A DNA stretch of 64,000 nucleotides from Natronobacillus azotifigens (lineage in GTDB: Bacteria; Bacillota; Bacilli; Bacillales; Amphibacillaceae). Every line of letters starts with the position of its first letter. Within the stretch, counting starts at the first letter, position 1. Below the pieces are notes generated by a model. That model saw only the letters and a program-made list of their open reading frames with translations. It had not been told where the DNA came from and searched no databases. Positions 1 through 8,008 of this stretch are shown here, piece by piece. The position numbers were made by a program, and so were the translations under genes. The stretch is taken from assembly GCF_026805325.1 (NCBI RefSeq), contig NZ_JAPRAT010000001.1, positions 62,001 through 126,000 on the forward strand, in the 5' to 3' direction.

Positions 1-118
1 TATGTTTGAGGATCCCTCCTTTAATGGGGAAATATTTTTTTATATTTTCCACCCGTACCAATGTATCTTGATCTACTGAGGTGATTGAACGCGATTTTTC
101 TTCCAACGTTGTTGCCAT
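1..118 (-). CDS. Oligopeptide/dipeptide ABC transporter ATPase, OppF/DppF type (5' part only)
   Basis: Only the first 39 codons lie in the window; the gene runs off the left edge. The start is the ATG at 118, preceded by AAAGGAGG at a good distance. The visible peptide ends in VENIKKYFPIKGGILKH, typical of the first beta strand of OppF/DppF ATPases, just before the Walker A region. It begins 12 bp after the stop of the OppD/DppD-like gene on the same strand, so the two are surely co-transcribed and would be the paired ATPases of one peptide importer. Which peptide class is carried cannot be told from this. Confidence 0.8.
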   Translation of the reverse strand, partial: MATTLEEKSRSITSVDQDTLVRVENIKKYFPIKGGILKH

Positions 119-130
119 GATTAGCCTCCT

Positions 131-1114
131 TTACTTTTCTTCTTCCTCGTATAAAAAACATCGAACACCATGCCCTGAATCATCGGAAAGAATGTCCGGG
201 TTTGTCTTGATACACTTCTCCATCACATGAGGACAGCGGGTGGAAAATCGGCATCCTTCAGGAAAATTATCCGCAGCGGGAACCGTTCCTTTGATCGTTC
301 CTAATCGGTCTGAACTCTGGTCAAGACTAGGCAAACTTTCTAGTAATCCATTGGTATAAGGATGTTTTGCCGATTTGAACAATTGTCGTTTTGTTCCTTG
401 TTCAACAATTTGCCCACCATACATAACAAGAACGCGATCCGCATATTCAGCGACTACACCGAGATCATGCGTGATCAGAAGTACCGCCATATTAAACTTT
501 TTTTTCATTTCATTTATTAGATCAAGGATTTGTGCTTGGATGGTAACATCTAATGCTGTTGTTGGTTCATCAGCAATTAATAGTTTTGGTTCGCAAGAGA
601 TAGCGATGGCAATCATTACACGTTGTCGCATGCCACCTGAGAGTTGGTGAGGGTATTCTTTCATGGTTGCTTCAGCACGGGGGAAACCAACTGTTTTTAG
701 TAATTCTATTGCTTGTTTTCTAGCATCTTTTTTTGATATTTTCTTGTGTTTGCGTAATACTTCAATGATTTGATTACCTATTGTATATACCGGATTTAAT
801 GCCGTCATGGGTTCCTGAAAGATCATACCAACTTCTTTGCCTCGAATTTTTGTCATTTTTCGATTAGACAGTTGAACAAGCTCTCTACCTTCTAGTTGAA
901 TGGATCCATTAACAATCTTTCCAGGTTTGTCAATAAGTTGCATAATCGACAATGAAGTAATACTTTTCCCGCTGCCAGATTCTCCTACTAATGCAACTGT
1001 TTCACCAGGGTGAATAGAGAAATTCACACGATCAACCGCTTTAGCAATGTTACTATTTTCTAAATAAAAATAAGTTTTCAAATCTTCTACTGATAACACA
1101 GCAGGATTGGTCAT
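131..1114 (-). CDS. Oligopeptide/dipeptide ABC transporter ATP-binding protein, OppD/DppD type
   Basis: This cytoplasmic ATPase powers peptide uptake through a membrane permease pair not seen here. The 327-aa protein has Walker A GESGSGKS (44-51), the ABC signature LSGGMRQR (158-165), Walker B ADEPTTALD (181-189) and the switch His216. The C-terminal extension with conserved cysteines (CRF, RCP, about 288-301) is the oligopeptide-transporter C-terminal domain found only in Opp/Dpp ATPases, and the length is normal for that family. The ATG at 1114 has AAAGGCGGTG upstream. It is the first gene of the minus-strand operon whose next gene is the OppF/DppF-like ATPase. Peptide ABC operons of this kind are often CodY-controlled in Bacillus, but I see no convincing CodY box here. 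Confidence 0.93.
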   Translation of the reverse strand: MTNPAVLSVEDLKTYFYLENSNIAKAVDRVNFSIHPGETVALVGESGSGKSITSLSIMQLIDKPGKIVNGSIQLEGRELVQLSNRKMTKIRGKEVGMIFQEPMTALNPVYTIGNQIIEVLRKHKKISKKDARKQAIELLKTVGFPRAEATMKEYPHQLSGGMRQRVMIAIAISCEPKLLIADEPTTALDVTIQAQILDLINEMKKKFNMAVLLITHDLGVVAEYADRVLVMYGGQIVEQGTKRQLFKSAKHPYTNGLLESLPSLDQSSDRLGTIKGTVPAADNFPEGCRFSTRCPHVMEKCIKTNPDILSDDSGHGVRCFLYEEEEK

Positions 1115-1143
1115 GGTTACACCGCCTTTATAGAATATTTTTT

Positions 1144-1363
1144 CACGTGATAATTACGTTATCTTTATTAACATCTATTAAATTATTTGAATAGTAAAAA
1201 AATTCCGAAGAAAGATTTAACTATTATATTGATTTTGAAATGAATTTGGAAATAGGAAGCTTACATCTACAGGCTTACTGTCATGTTTTTTAATATTTTA
1301 CTAATTTAAATCAAAAAAATTACATTTATTTTAAATTTATTTTATGTTACCTTTTATCACGTG
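1144..1363. promoter_or_regulatory. Divergent intergenic region with an inverted pair of CACGTG-centred motifs
   Basis: The 415-bp AT-rich region between the peptide-transporter operon (minus) and the reductase gene (plus) has no gene. It carries CACGTGATAA at 1144-1153 and its inverse TTATCACGTG at 1354-1363, one near each divergent start. Such paired sites could be operators for a shared regulator. This is seen in sequence only; no regulator is identified. Confidence 0.35.
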
Positions 1364-1529
1364 GTAAAGTCATTAAGCCTGTAAGATAACATAACAGACT
1401 TATTGTGATCTTGGTGAAAATCATGTCATGATAGAAGTGTGTTTTTTACGAATGCGTGTTGGTAATTGTTTTAAGATATGCATGTAATTGAAAATAGATG
1501 TTATTAGAATGTTAGAAAGGATGAATAAG

Positions 1530-2468
1530 ATGGAGATAAAAACTATCGCCATTATTGGCATGGGCGCTTTGGGCGTGATGTATGCAGATCACTTTTCTAA
1601 AAAGTTACCGGAAAAATCTGTTCGTGTTATCGCTGATCAAACAAGAATTGAACGTTATCAAAAAGAAGGTATTTACAGTAATGGAGAGCCTTGTTATTTT
1701 CATTTTGTAACACCAGAAGAGACAATGCCCCCAGCTGACCTAGTTATCTTTACTGTGAAGTACCGTGCATTACCAGAAGCAATGAAAGCAGTAAAAAATC
1801 AGGTTGGAAAGCAAACAATTCTTATGTCTGCTTTAAATGGTATCTCAAGTGAAAAAGACATCGGAGAAGTTTTTGGTATGGATAAAGTACTCTATTGTGT
1901 TGCTCAAGGAATGGATGCAGTAAAAGAAAAAAATCAGTTGATTTATGCAAATAAAGGAAGATTATGTTTTGGTGAAAAAAAGATGGAGAAGCCTACAGGA
2001 AAAGTAACAGCGGTAGCAAATTTTTTCGATCGAGTAAAGCTCCCTTACGAAGTTGATCATGATATGAAAAAGCGTCAATGGGGAAAGTTAATGTTAAATG
2101 TTGGCCTGAATCAAACAGTTGCTGTCTATGAAACGGATTATGGTGGTGTGCAGGAGAATGGCAAGGCTCGTGATACGATGATTGCTGCGATGCGTGAAGT
2201 GATTGAGTTGTCTATACATGAGGGAGTTGAGCTTAATGAGGAGGATTTATCCTATTGGTTGAATGATTTAGCGAAGTTACATCCCAGAGGAAAACCATCC
2301 ATGCGTCAAGATGCCGAAGCAAAAAGGTATAGTGAAGTAGAGCTCTTTAGTGGAACAATAAATAGGCTTGGCAAACATTATGGAGTAAAAACACCAGTGA
2401 ATGAATATCTGTATCAAACGATTATTTCCATGGAAGAGAAGTATGAAAAACTCCCACAGGAAAATTGA
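1530..2468 (+). CDS. 2-dehydropantoate 2-reductase (ketopantoate reductase, PanE/ApbA family)
   Basis: Members of this family reduce ketopantoate to pantoate with NADPH, on the way to pantothenate and CoA. The N-terminus shows the Rossmann fingerprint GMGALG, followed by a PADLVIFTVKYR strand and KRQWGKLMLNVGLNQ, which matches the family's conserved Lys/Asn region. At 312 aa the length is normal. An ATG 14 codons upstream is in frame, but GAAAGG at 1515-1520 fits the ATG at 1530 with about 8 nt of spacing, so that start is chosen. No other pantothenate genes adjoin it, and the family contains paralogues with other 2-keto acid substrates, so the substrate is inferred. Its TGA lies inside the TTGAT that precedes a palindromic repeat element. 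Confidence 0.8.
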   Translation: MEIKTIAIIGMGALGVMYADHFSKKLPEKSVRVIADQTRIERYQKEGIYSNGEPCYFHFVTPEETMPPADLVIFTVKYRALPEAMKAVKNQVGKQTILMSALNGISSEKDIGEVFGMDKVLYCVAQGMDAVKEKNQLIYANKGRLCFGEKKMEKPTGKVTAVANFFDRVKLPYEVDHDMKKRQWGKLMLNVGLNQTVAVYETDYGGVQENGKARDTMIAAMREVIELSIHEGVELNEEDLSYWLNDLAKLHPRGKPSMRQDAEAKRYSEVELFSGTINRLGKHYGVKTPVNEYLYQTIISMEEKYEKLPQEN

Positions 2469-2469
2469 T

Positions 2470-2601
2470 CCGGAGTAACCGTCCGTAAGACTCCCACTTC
2501 AAAACAACGAGAATAACAAGTTGTTTAAGTGGGCGTAACGGACGCTAGCACCCCGAATGGTTCAAGGACCTTAGGGTTATCCTTTAGAAGTTTCACTTTA
2601 T
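2470..2601 (+). mobile_element. PATE-like palindromic element, copy 1 (right hairpin deleted)
   Basis: The left half is near consensus: CCGGAG, CCGTCCGT, and a long stem of CCCACTT/AAGTGGG around AAAACAAC/GTTGTTT, closed by ACGGACG. After GAATGGTTCAAGG it jumps to the terminal GAAGTTTCACTTTAT, so the right-hand hairpin (AATCAGTGGGG/CCCCACTGATT) is missing. It begins directly after TTGAT, which overlaps the stop codon of the reductase gene. Confidence 0.85.
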
Positions 2602-2690
2602 CATTTCAATTTGGAGGAAACAAACAAAAAGCTTGCTTATCATGATTTTTTGTGGCAAAGTAAAAAGAGTAAAAATTAAATAGTTATTTC

Positions 2691-2784
2691 AGTGTAGGGG
2701 GACCGGTGTTGCCGGTTGAGATCGTATCCAGTTAGATACAGACCCTTAGAACCTGATCTGGTTTAAACCAGCGTAGGGAACATA
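2691..2784 (+). ncRNA. TPP (thiamine pyrophosphate) riboswitch, THI element
   Basis: The sequence shows the core TPP aptamer: GTAGGGGGACCGG, the THI-box half GGTTGAGA, then ACCCTTAGAACCTGATCTGG and the closing ACCAGCGTAGGGAAC. Known TPP riboswitches of this form bind thiamine pyrophosphate and shut off thiamine genes. About 30 nt downstream is an intrinsic terminator, and then comes thiY. I infer transcriptional attenuation: with TPP bound the terminator forms and the transporter is off. Confidence 0.95.
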
Positions 2785-2815
2785 TCAAATCACGAACATA
2801 TTCGGATGATGTATG

Positions 2816-2843
2816 CGCTCTAGGCTTAGCCTAGGCGTTTTTT
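2816..2843 (+). terminator. Riboswitch-controlled intrinsic terminator
   Basis: A stem CGC(T)CTAGGC / GCCTAGGCG with a short TTA loop is followed by six T. It sits between the TPP aptamer and the thiY ribosome-binding site, as expected for the expression platform. Confidence 0.88.
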
Positions 2844-2896
2844 GTATGTTTTGTGATGGGAAATGTTCCTCCAAAAAATATAAGGGGGATTTTTTT

Positions 2897-3883
2897 ATGA
2901 AAAAAAATAGTTTGCTTTGGTTAGTAATGTTGTTGTTCGTAATAACAGCTTGTGGTAACGCAGAAGGGATAAATCAAACGGAGGGAATGGAATCTGTATC
3001 CATTGTGCTAGATTGGACACCTAACACCAACCATACAGGTTTATACGTAGCCGAAGCGAAAGGATATTTTGAAGAAGAGGGTCTTGACGTAGATATTATT
3101 TTACCAGGAGAGTCAGGGGCAGATCAGTTTGTAGCTTCTGGACAAGCGGATTTCGGCATTAGCTCTCAGCAAGCGGTTACGGAAGCAAGAATACAAGATA
3201 TTCCGCTTGTTTCTGTTGCAGCTATTATCCAGAATAATACGTCTGGCTTTGCTTCACCAGTCGATAAAGGTATTAGTTCTCCTGCTGATTATGCTAATCG
3301 AACATATGGTGGTTATGGAGCGCCAATTGAATCAGCTTTCCTTGGGGCGTTAATGGAAGAAGAGAATGCCAGTGTAGATGATGTAGAAATTATGAATATT
3401 GGTAATACAGACTTTTTCACTGCATTTGAGCGGGATGTGGATTTTATATGGATCTATTATGGATGGACCGGTATTGAAGCAGAGGTTCGGGGGATAGAAC
3501 TAAAGGTACAATATTTAAACGAGTATTCGGAGGAACTTGATTATCATACACCTGTTATTACAACGAATGAAAGAATGATTAAGGATAAATCAGAAGTAAT
3601 TAAACGGTTTTTAAGCGCAGTATCAAAAGGATATCAGGATGCTATTACGAAACCTGAAGAATCAGCAAGCCTATTATTAGATGCTGTTCCTGATTTAGAT
3701 GCAGATCTTGTTCATGCCAGTCAAGTATGGTTAGCAGATAAATACCAAGCAGATGCCGAACAGTGGGGAATTCAATCAGAAACAGTGTGGAACAACTTTG
3801 CGAATTGGATGTTGAACAATGACTTGTTAGATGAAGAACTAGATATTCAAGAAGCCTTTACAAATGACTATTTACCTCAATGA
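2897..3883 (+). CDS. thiY: Thiamine-precursor (aminopyrimidine) ABC transporter substrate-binding lipoprotein ThiY
   Basis: This is an extracytoplasmic lipoprotein of the NMT1/THI5-like binding-protein family, which captures formylaminopyrimidine-type thiamine precursors for salvage. The 328-aa product has a Lys-rich N-terminus, a hydrophobic stretch and a lipobox ITAC with Cys19. The mature start LDWTPNTNHTGLYVAEAKGYF is characteristic of the family. The start at 2897 is chosen because AAGGGGGAT precedes it; an in-frame start at 2813 would lie in the riboswitch terminator. The TPP riboswitch upstream and thiX and thiZ downstream make the role secure. The exact pyrimidine ligand is inferred from characterised ThiXYZ systems. 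Confidence 0.93.
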   Translation: MKKNSLLWLVMLLFVITACGNAEGINQTEGMESVSIVLDWTPNTNHTGLYVAEAKGYFEEEGLDVDIILPGESGADQFVASGQADFGISSQQAVTEARIQDIPLVSVAAIIQNNTSGFASPVDKGISSPADYANRTYGGYGAPIESAFLGALMEEENASVDDVEIMNIGNTDFFTAFERDVDFIWIYYGWTGIEAEVRGIELKVQYLNEYSEELDYHTPVITTNERMIKDKSEVIKRFLSAVSKGYQDAITKPEESASLLLDAVPDLDADLVHASQVWLADKYQADAEQWGIQSETVWNNFANWMLNNDLLDEELDIQEAFTNDYLPQ

Positions 3884-3934
3884 CAATGATCAAAATAGTA
3901 CGATCATGGCGTTATTCATAACGGAAGTGTTTAT

Positions 3935-4098
3935 TCGTAGTAACCGGACATAAGGTTCCCACTTCAAAACATCGAGAAAATCCAATTAGTTTAAGTGGGA
4001 GCAATGTTAGTTAGTATCTCGAAGAATTCAACGGTTTTTATTCTTTACGGCTAAATCAGCGGGGGAGACCCACCCATTGATTGGAGTTTTACTTTTTT
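3935..4098 (+). repeat. PATE-like palindromic element, copy 2 (degenerate)
   Basis: A decayed copy lies between thiY and thiX. CCCACTTCAAAACATCGAGAA and TTTAAGTGGGAG still form the left stem, and ATTGATTGGAGTTTTACTTT marks the right end. It is preceded by TTTAT like the intact copies. It would be transcribed within the thiYXZ message unless it terminates it. Confidence 0.7.
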
Positions 4099-4168
4099 AA
4101 AATTACAAAACCACGCCACATCAATAGAAACTTGAACAACGAAATATCGCTTGAACGGAGGGATGAAT

Positions 4169-4960
4169 GTGAATACAAATAAAATGAAAAGAAATCGAAT
4201 CATTGCAAACCACGGAAGTTCGTTTGTAGTTATTCTATGTATTTTGCTTTTCTGGCAAGCAAGTACTCAAATTTTCACCATTCCAACATGGCTTTTACCT
4301 GCCCCTACCGTTATTCTTACTGAAGCGGTAGCCGGTTGGCCGAATTATCAGCACCACCTTATCTCTACAACGAAATTGGCATTATTGGGACTTTTTATTG
4401 GTGTTAGTGTTGGCTTGTTGGTCGCAATTGTGCTACATCTATTACCAAAAGTGAAGCGAGCCGTGTATCCGTTGCTTATTTTATCTCAGAATATACCTAT
4501 TATTGTACTTGCCCCATTATTGGTTATCTGGTTCGGATTTGGTGTAATGCCGAAAGTTATTGTGATTACTTTGGTCTGTTTTTTTCCAATCGTAGTAGCA
4601 ACATTAGATGGTTTACGTCAAACCAACCCAGAATTGATGCATTATATGCGAATGATTGGTGCATCGAAACAGCAAATTTTTCTAAAACTAGAATTTCTAC
4701 ATGCATTGCCGGCCATTTTTTCTGGTTTGAAAATCTCTGGTACTTATAGTGTGATGGGTGCAGTTATCTCTGAATGGTTAGGGGCGAATCAAGGAATTGG
4801 TGTTTATATGACCTTAGCTCAATCTTCGTTTCGTACCGATCGTGTATTTGTAGCTATTGTTTATATCATGATTTTATGTATGATTTTGTTCGTTATTATC
4901 CAAACACTTGAAAAAACATGGTTAAAAGGTCGGGAGAAAGGGCGGATGGAGCATGAGTGA
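4169..4960 (+). CDS. thiX: Thiamine-precursor ABC transporter permease ThiX
   Basis: This is the integral membrane permease for the ThiY-delivered aminopyrimidine. The 263-aa protein has about six hydrophobic segments and the binding-protein-dependent permease (EAA-type) loop near GASKQQIFLKLEFLHALPAIFSG. It resembles SsuC/TauC-type permeases, the usual partners of NMT1/THI5 binding proteins. Three in-frame starts cluster here (TTG 4151, ATG 4163, GTG 4169). GGAGGG at 4157-4162 directly abuts the ATG, so the GTG six bases further on is the best-spaced start. The 3' end overlaps thiZ by 8 bp, which indicates translational coupling. Confidence 0.88.
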   Translation: MNTNKMKRNRIIANHGSSFVVILCILLFWQASTQIFTIPTWLLPAPTVILTEAVAGWPNYQHHLISTTKLALLGLFIGVSVGLLVAIVLHLLPKVKRAVYPLLILSQNIPIIVLAPLLVIWFGFGVMPKVIVITLVCFFPIVVATLDGLRQTNPELMHYMRMIGASKQQIFLKLEFLHALPAIFSGLKISGTYSVMGAVISEWLGANQGIGVYMTLAQSSFRTDRVFVAIVYIMILCMILFVIIQTLEKTWLKGREKGRMEHE

Positions 4961-5699
4961 ATTAACTGTGTCAAATATTGCGAAGTCTTTTGCCAAACAA
5001 TTAGTATTAGATGACATCACATTTACCATAAATGATGGGGAGTTCGTTTCTTTGCTAGGACCTTCAGGAAGTGGTAAAAGTACATTGTTTCATTTAATTG
5101 GAGGAATGTATCGACCAGATCGGGGTGCTTTCTTTTTAGATGGAAAAGAAATAACAGGTAAGCGTGGTGTGATTAGTTACATGCCACAAAGTCCATCCCT
5201 ATTTCCGTGGAGAAATGTTTTGTCAAATGTTATTTTGGGAGCAGAAATTCATCGGAAAGTAGATAAAGATAAGGCTCGAGAGATGTTAAAAAAAGCAGGG
5301 CTCGCAAACTATGAAAATGCTTATCCACATGAATTATCTGGAGGGATGCGACAACGAGTAGCTTTTGTCCGTGCTTTGTTAAGTCCACAAGATTTTATTT
5401 GCTTAGATGAACCATTTTCTGCATTGGACGAGTTTACTCGGCTTGATATGCAAACATGGTTATTAGATATCTGGGAGAAAAACCGTAAATCTGTACTGTT
5501 TATTACACATAGTATAGAGGAAGCATTGTATTTATCGGACCGAATTATCGTGTTATCTAGTAATCCAGCAAAAATTAAACGGGAATTTGACCTACCATTT
5601 CAGCGACCACGAGAGCAAAGTTTATTACTAAGTAAAGATTTCTTTGAATGGAAACGAAAAATATATCAGGAGCTAGAGCAGTTGAAAGTAAATAGTTAG
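4953..5699 (+). CDS. thiZ: Thiamine-precursor ABC transporter ATP-binding protein ThiZ
   Basis: This is the ATPase of the pyrimidine-precursor importer. In 248 aa it shows Walker A GPSGSGKS (36-43), signature LSGGMRQR (128-135), Walker B LDEPFSALD (151-159) and ITHSIEEAL, a hallmark of the nitrate/sulfonate/taurine ATPase subfamily that serves NMT1/THI5 binding proteins. It overlaps the thiX stop by 8 bp. With thiY and thiX it completes a minimal salvage importer under one TPP riboswitch. No thiamine biosynthesis enzymes (thiD, tenA) are adjacent in this window. Confidence 0.92.
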   Translation: MSELTVSNIAKSFAKQLVLDDITFTINDGEFVSLLGPSGSGKSTLFHLIGGMYRPDRGAFFLDGKEITGKRGVISYMPQSPSLFPWRNVLSNVILGAEIHRKVDKDKAREMLKKAGLANYENAYPHELSGGMRQRVAFVRALLSPQDFICLDEPFSALDEFTRLDMQTWLLDIWEKNRKSVLFITHSIEEALYLSDRIIVLSSNPAKIKREFDLPFQRPREQSLLLSKDFFEWKRKIYQELEQLKVNS

Positions 5700-5816
5700 C
5701 TTAGCGGTAAATGAATGCTTTTTTTGTTTGCAAGTGCTAAAAGCTGTGGTACTCTAATAGTAATTCTAAGTAGAGCTGTTACAAAATAATTAGGAATATT
5801 ATTGGAGGCTCAAAAT

Positions 5817-6206
5817 ATGACAACTGTTCAACCCTTTTTAATGTTTTCAGGACAAGCAGAAGAAGCAATGCGATTTTATGTTGACACATTTGATCAGGCT
5901 GAAATTAATGAATTACACAAGTATGGAATGGGCCAATCAGGAAAAGAAGGGACCGTTCAACAAGGTGTTTTCTCGATTCATGGTCAAACAATTTTATGTA
6001 TGGATAGTACGCTAGATCAACCATTTACTTTCACTCCGTCATTTTCATTATTTATTACATGTGATCAAGAATCAGAATTAAATCGTGTTTTTGACTCATT
6101 AAGTGAAGGTGGAGAAATTTTGATGCCGATGGATCATTATCCATTTAGCAAGAAATTTGGTTGGGTAAATGACCGATTCGGTGTGTCATGGCAACTTAGT
6201 TTATAA
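5817..6206 (+). CDS. VOC-superfamily (PhnB / 3-demethylubiquinone-methyltransferase-like) protein
   Basis: A 129-aa single-gene protein of the vicinal-oxygen-chelate fold. The start VQPFLMFSGQAEEAMRFYV and the end WVNDRFGVSWQL match the PhnB-like subfamily, which is widespread in Bacillus and mostly of unknown reaction. The ATG at 5817 is used because GGAGG at 5803-5807 fits it; an in-frame TTG at 5802 overlaps that site. A strong terminator follows, so it is probably monocistronic. No substrate can be assigned. Confidence 0.8.
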   Translation: MTTVQPFLMFSGQAEEAMRFYVDTFDQAEINELHKYGMGQSGKEGTVQQGVFSIHGQTILCMDSTLDQPFTFTPSFSLFITCDQESELNRVFDSLSEGGEILMPMDHYPFSKKFGWVNDRFGVSWQLSL

Positions 6207-6250
6207 ATTGGAAAAAGATTGATATTAAATACGGTTTTTAAAGTATACAA

Positions 6251-6287
6251 AAAGCATGTAGACAGGTAAACTGTCCATGCTTTTTTG
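6251..6287 (+). terminator. Intrinsic terminator after the VOC gene
   Basis: The stem AAGCATG-GACAG / CTGTC-CATGCTT (one-base offsets) is followed by six T. Confidence 0.85.
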
Positions 6288-6379
6288 TATTGTTTCTTTC
6301 CTTTTGTGTAAAAAAGAATAAGAAAACCGAACATGAATTGAGCTATAAAGGTTTACAATTTTTTGTATTGTATGTATTA

Positions 6380-6408
6380 TTGTCCATAGTTGTTTATGTA
6401 TACATAAT
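6380..6408 (+). promoter_or_regulatory. Probable sigma-A promoter of the TraB-like lipoprotein gene
   Basis: TTGTCC and CATAAT are separated by 17 bp, about 20 bp upstream of the GGGGG ribosome-binding site. Confidence 0.55.
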
Positions 6409-6430
6409 ACTCTATTTATAGGGGGAAAAT

Positions 6431-7672
6431 ATGAGTAAAATGAAGAGTATCATTTTTATTTTGTGCATTTTTTTATTCGTCGCTTGTCAATCAGAAGATA
6501 CCGTTAATTTTTCAGATCAGCAATTAGAAGTAGCAATTCGACATGAGATTGAGGAAGTTGAAGGAGAAATTAAACAATCGGATCTCGATAATATCAAGGA
6601 ACTTGATCTTGTCGGATTAGGTATTACGAACATAGCGGGCATTGAATCATTTCATTCTTTACAAACATTAGCAATAGGGAATAACGAGATTCGCGATTTT
6701 TCATTGTTAGAAGAGCTAGAAAACTTGGAGTATGTTTCGGTTTATGGAAATCCATTTGAAGATGATGAGGATCAACTCGCTGTTTTTGCTAGATTAGCAG
6801 AGCAGGGGATTCAAGTTGAGAAACTCGAAGTTGTAGGTAGACCAGATGGTCCAGGTGGGTTGTTATGGAAAGTCGTTAATGAGGACACGGTCGTATATTT
6901 ACAAGGAACGATCCATGTTGGCATTGATTCATTCTATCCATTGCATGAAAATATTGAACGGGCTTATGCAGAGTCAGATGTTGTGGTACCAGAAATTGAC
7001 TTGACATCCGTTGATCCTGTAGCTCTAGAAAGATTAAATATGGAACTTGGCACGTATCAAGATGGTACAACTGTTAAGGAGCACCTACCTAAAGACCTAT
7101 ACGATCGTTTGGAAGATGCCTATGCTCAATATGGTATTCCTATGGAAGCATTGAATCACTTTAAACCTTGGATTTTGGCTAATACTTTGCAACAGTTAAT
7201 GATGCAGCAACTTGGTTACATTCATGGGGTTGATGAGTATTTCTTGGATCGGGCAGTGCGAGATCAAAAAGAGATTGTTGATTTAGAAACGGTAGAAGAT
7301 CAATTACATCTTCTTGCTAATTCGTCCCTAGAATACCAAATTCAATCATTGGAAGAGTCATTGGTAGATATTGATGAATTTGATACTCAAATGAGAGAAT
7401 TATTTGATTTTTACATGGAAGGCGATGAGCAACAATTATTATACGCATCTGCTGGAGATGATCCGGGGAATTTAAGTGAAGAGGAACAAGAATTTCTCAA
7501 GTTATTAAACGATGAAAGAAATATAAAAATGACAGATAAAATTATCGATTTCTTAGAAGAAGACAACGATACGACGTATTTCGTAATTGTTGGTAGTTTA
7601 CATCTGATCATGGAACCACATATCGTATCTCTTTTAGAAGAGTATGGATTTGTAGTTGAGAGAATTCATTAA
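6431..7672 (+). CDS. TraB/GumN-family lipoprotein with N-terminal leucine-rich repeat segment
   Basis: This 413-aa protein begins with a signal peptide and lipobox FVAC (Cys19), so it should be anchored on the outer face of the membrane. Residues about 55-110 look like two or three leucine-rich repeats (ELDLVGLGITNIAG, LQTLAIGNNEI, LEYVSVYGNP). From about 145 on it matches the TraB/GumN/TIKI family, including GTIH (159-162) near the start and VGSLH near the end, the two GxxH-type motifs proposed as the metal-dependent protease site. The ATG follows AGGGGGAAAAT. The biochemical role of bacterial members is not settled; the fusion to LRRs suggests binding of a protein or wall ligand. Confidence 0.82.
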   Translation: MSKMKSIIFILCIFLFVACQSEDTVNFSDQQLEVAIRHEIEEVEGEIKQSDLDNIKELDLVGLGITNIAGIESFHSLQTLAIGNNEIRDFSLLEELENLEYVSVYGNPFEDDEDQLAVFARLAEQGIQVEKLEVVGRPDGPGGLLWKVVNEDTVVYLQGTIHVGIDSFYPLHENIERAYAESDVVVPEIDLTSVDPVALERLNMELGTYQDGTTVKEHLPKDLYDRLEDAYAQYGIPMEALNHFKPWILANTLQQLMMQQLGYIHGVDEYFLDRAVRDQKEIVDLETVEDQLHLLANSSLEYQIQSLEESLVDIDEFDTQMRELFDFYMEGDEQQLLYASAGDDPGNLSEEEQEFLKLLNDERNIKMTDKIIDFLEEDNDTTYFVIVGSLHLIMEPHIVSLLEEYGFVVERIH

Positions 7673-7754
7673 AAAGAAATAATTAAAGTCTTTCTTATTC
7701 GATTGTATTCTCCGTGTTAGAATGGGGAGTTTCTTTGAAATAATGAAAAATAGA

Positions 7755-7796
7755 AGTAAGAGACGTCGACTTCAGATGGAAGTCGACGTCTTTACT
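7755..7796 (+). terminator. Long hairpin, probable terminator after the TraB-like gene
   Basis: A near-perfect 16-bp stem (AGACGTCGACTT / AAGTCGACGTCT plus flanks) closes a 7-nt loop. The T-tract is short, so termination is likely but not certain. Confidence 0.6.
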
Positions 7797-7897
7797 GTCT
7801 TATTGGAAATTGCCATGCTATAGCTTGTCCGGCATCCCCTTCAAAAAAGTAGCTTCATATTGTTTTTTTAAAGGACCAGGTGGTTTTTCCATTTTTA
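7797..7897 (+). repeat. Dispersed repeat R3, copy A
   Basis: About 100 bp sharing TTATTGGAAA, GCTATAGCTTGTC and ATTGTTTTTTTAAAGGACC with copies at 44245 and 63797. No reading frame is conserved, so it is a non-coding repeat. The T-rich box plus GGACC(A/G)GGTG is its most constant part. Confidence 0.75.
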
Positions 7898-8008
7898 TTT
7901 TATTATGCAATCGAAGAAAAAATACACAAATTCGACACATTCCAACAATAAATATTGTATAATGAATAGACAAAAGTATCGGATATTATTGCAAAGGGTG
8001 AGAAAACT

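Noticed and set aside
2813..2896. N-terminal extension of thiY starting in frame at 2813
   Set aside because: It would lie inside the riboswitch terminator and has no ribosome-binding site; the lipoprotein signal begins at 2897 behind AAGGGGG.
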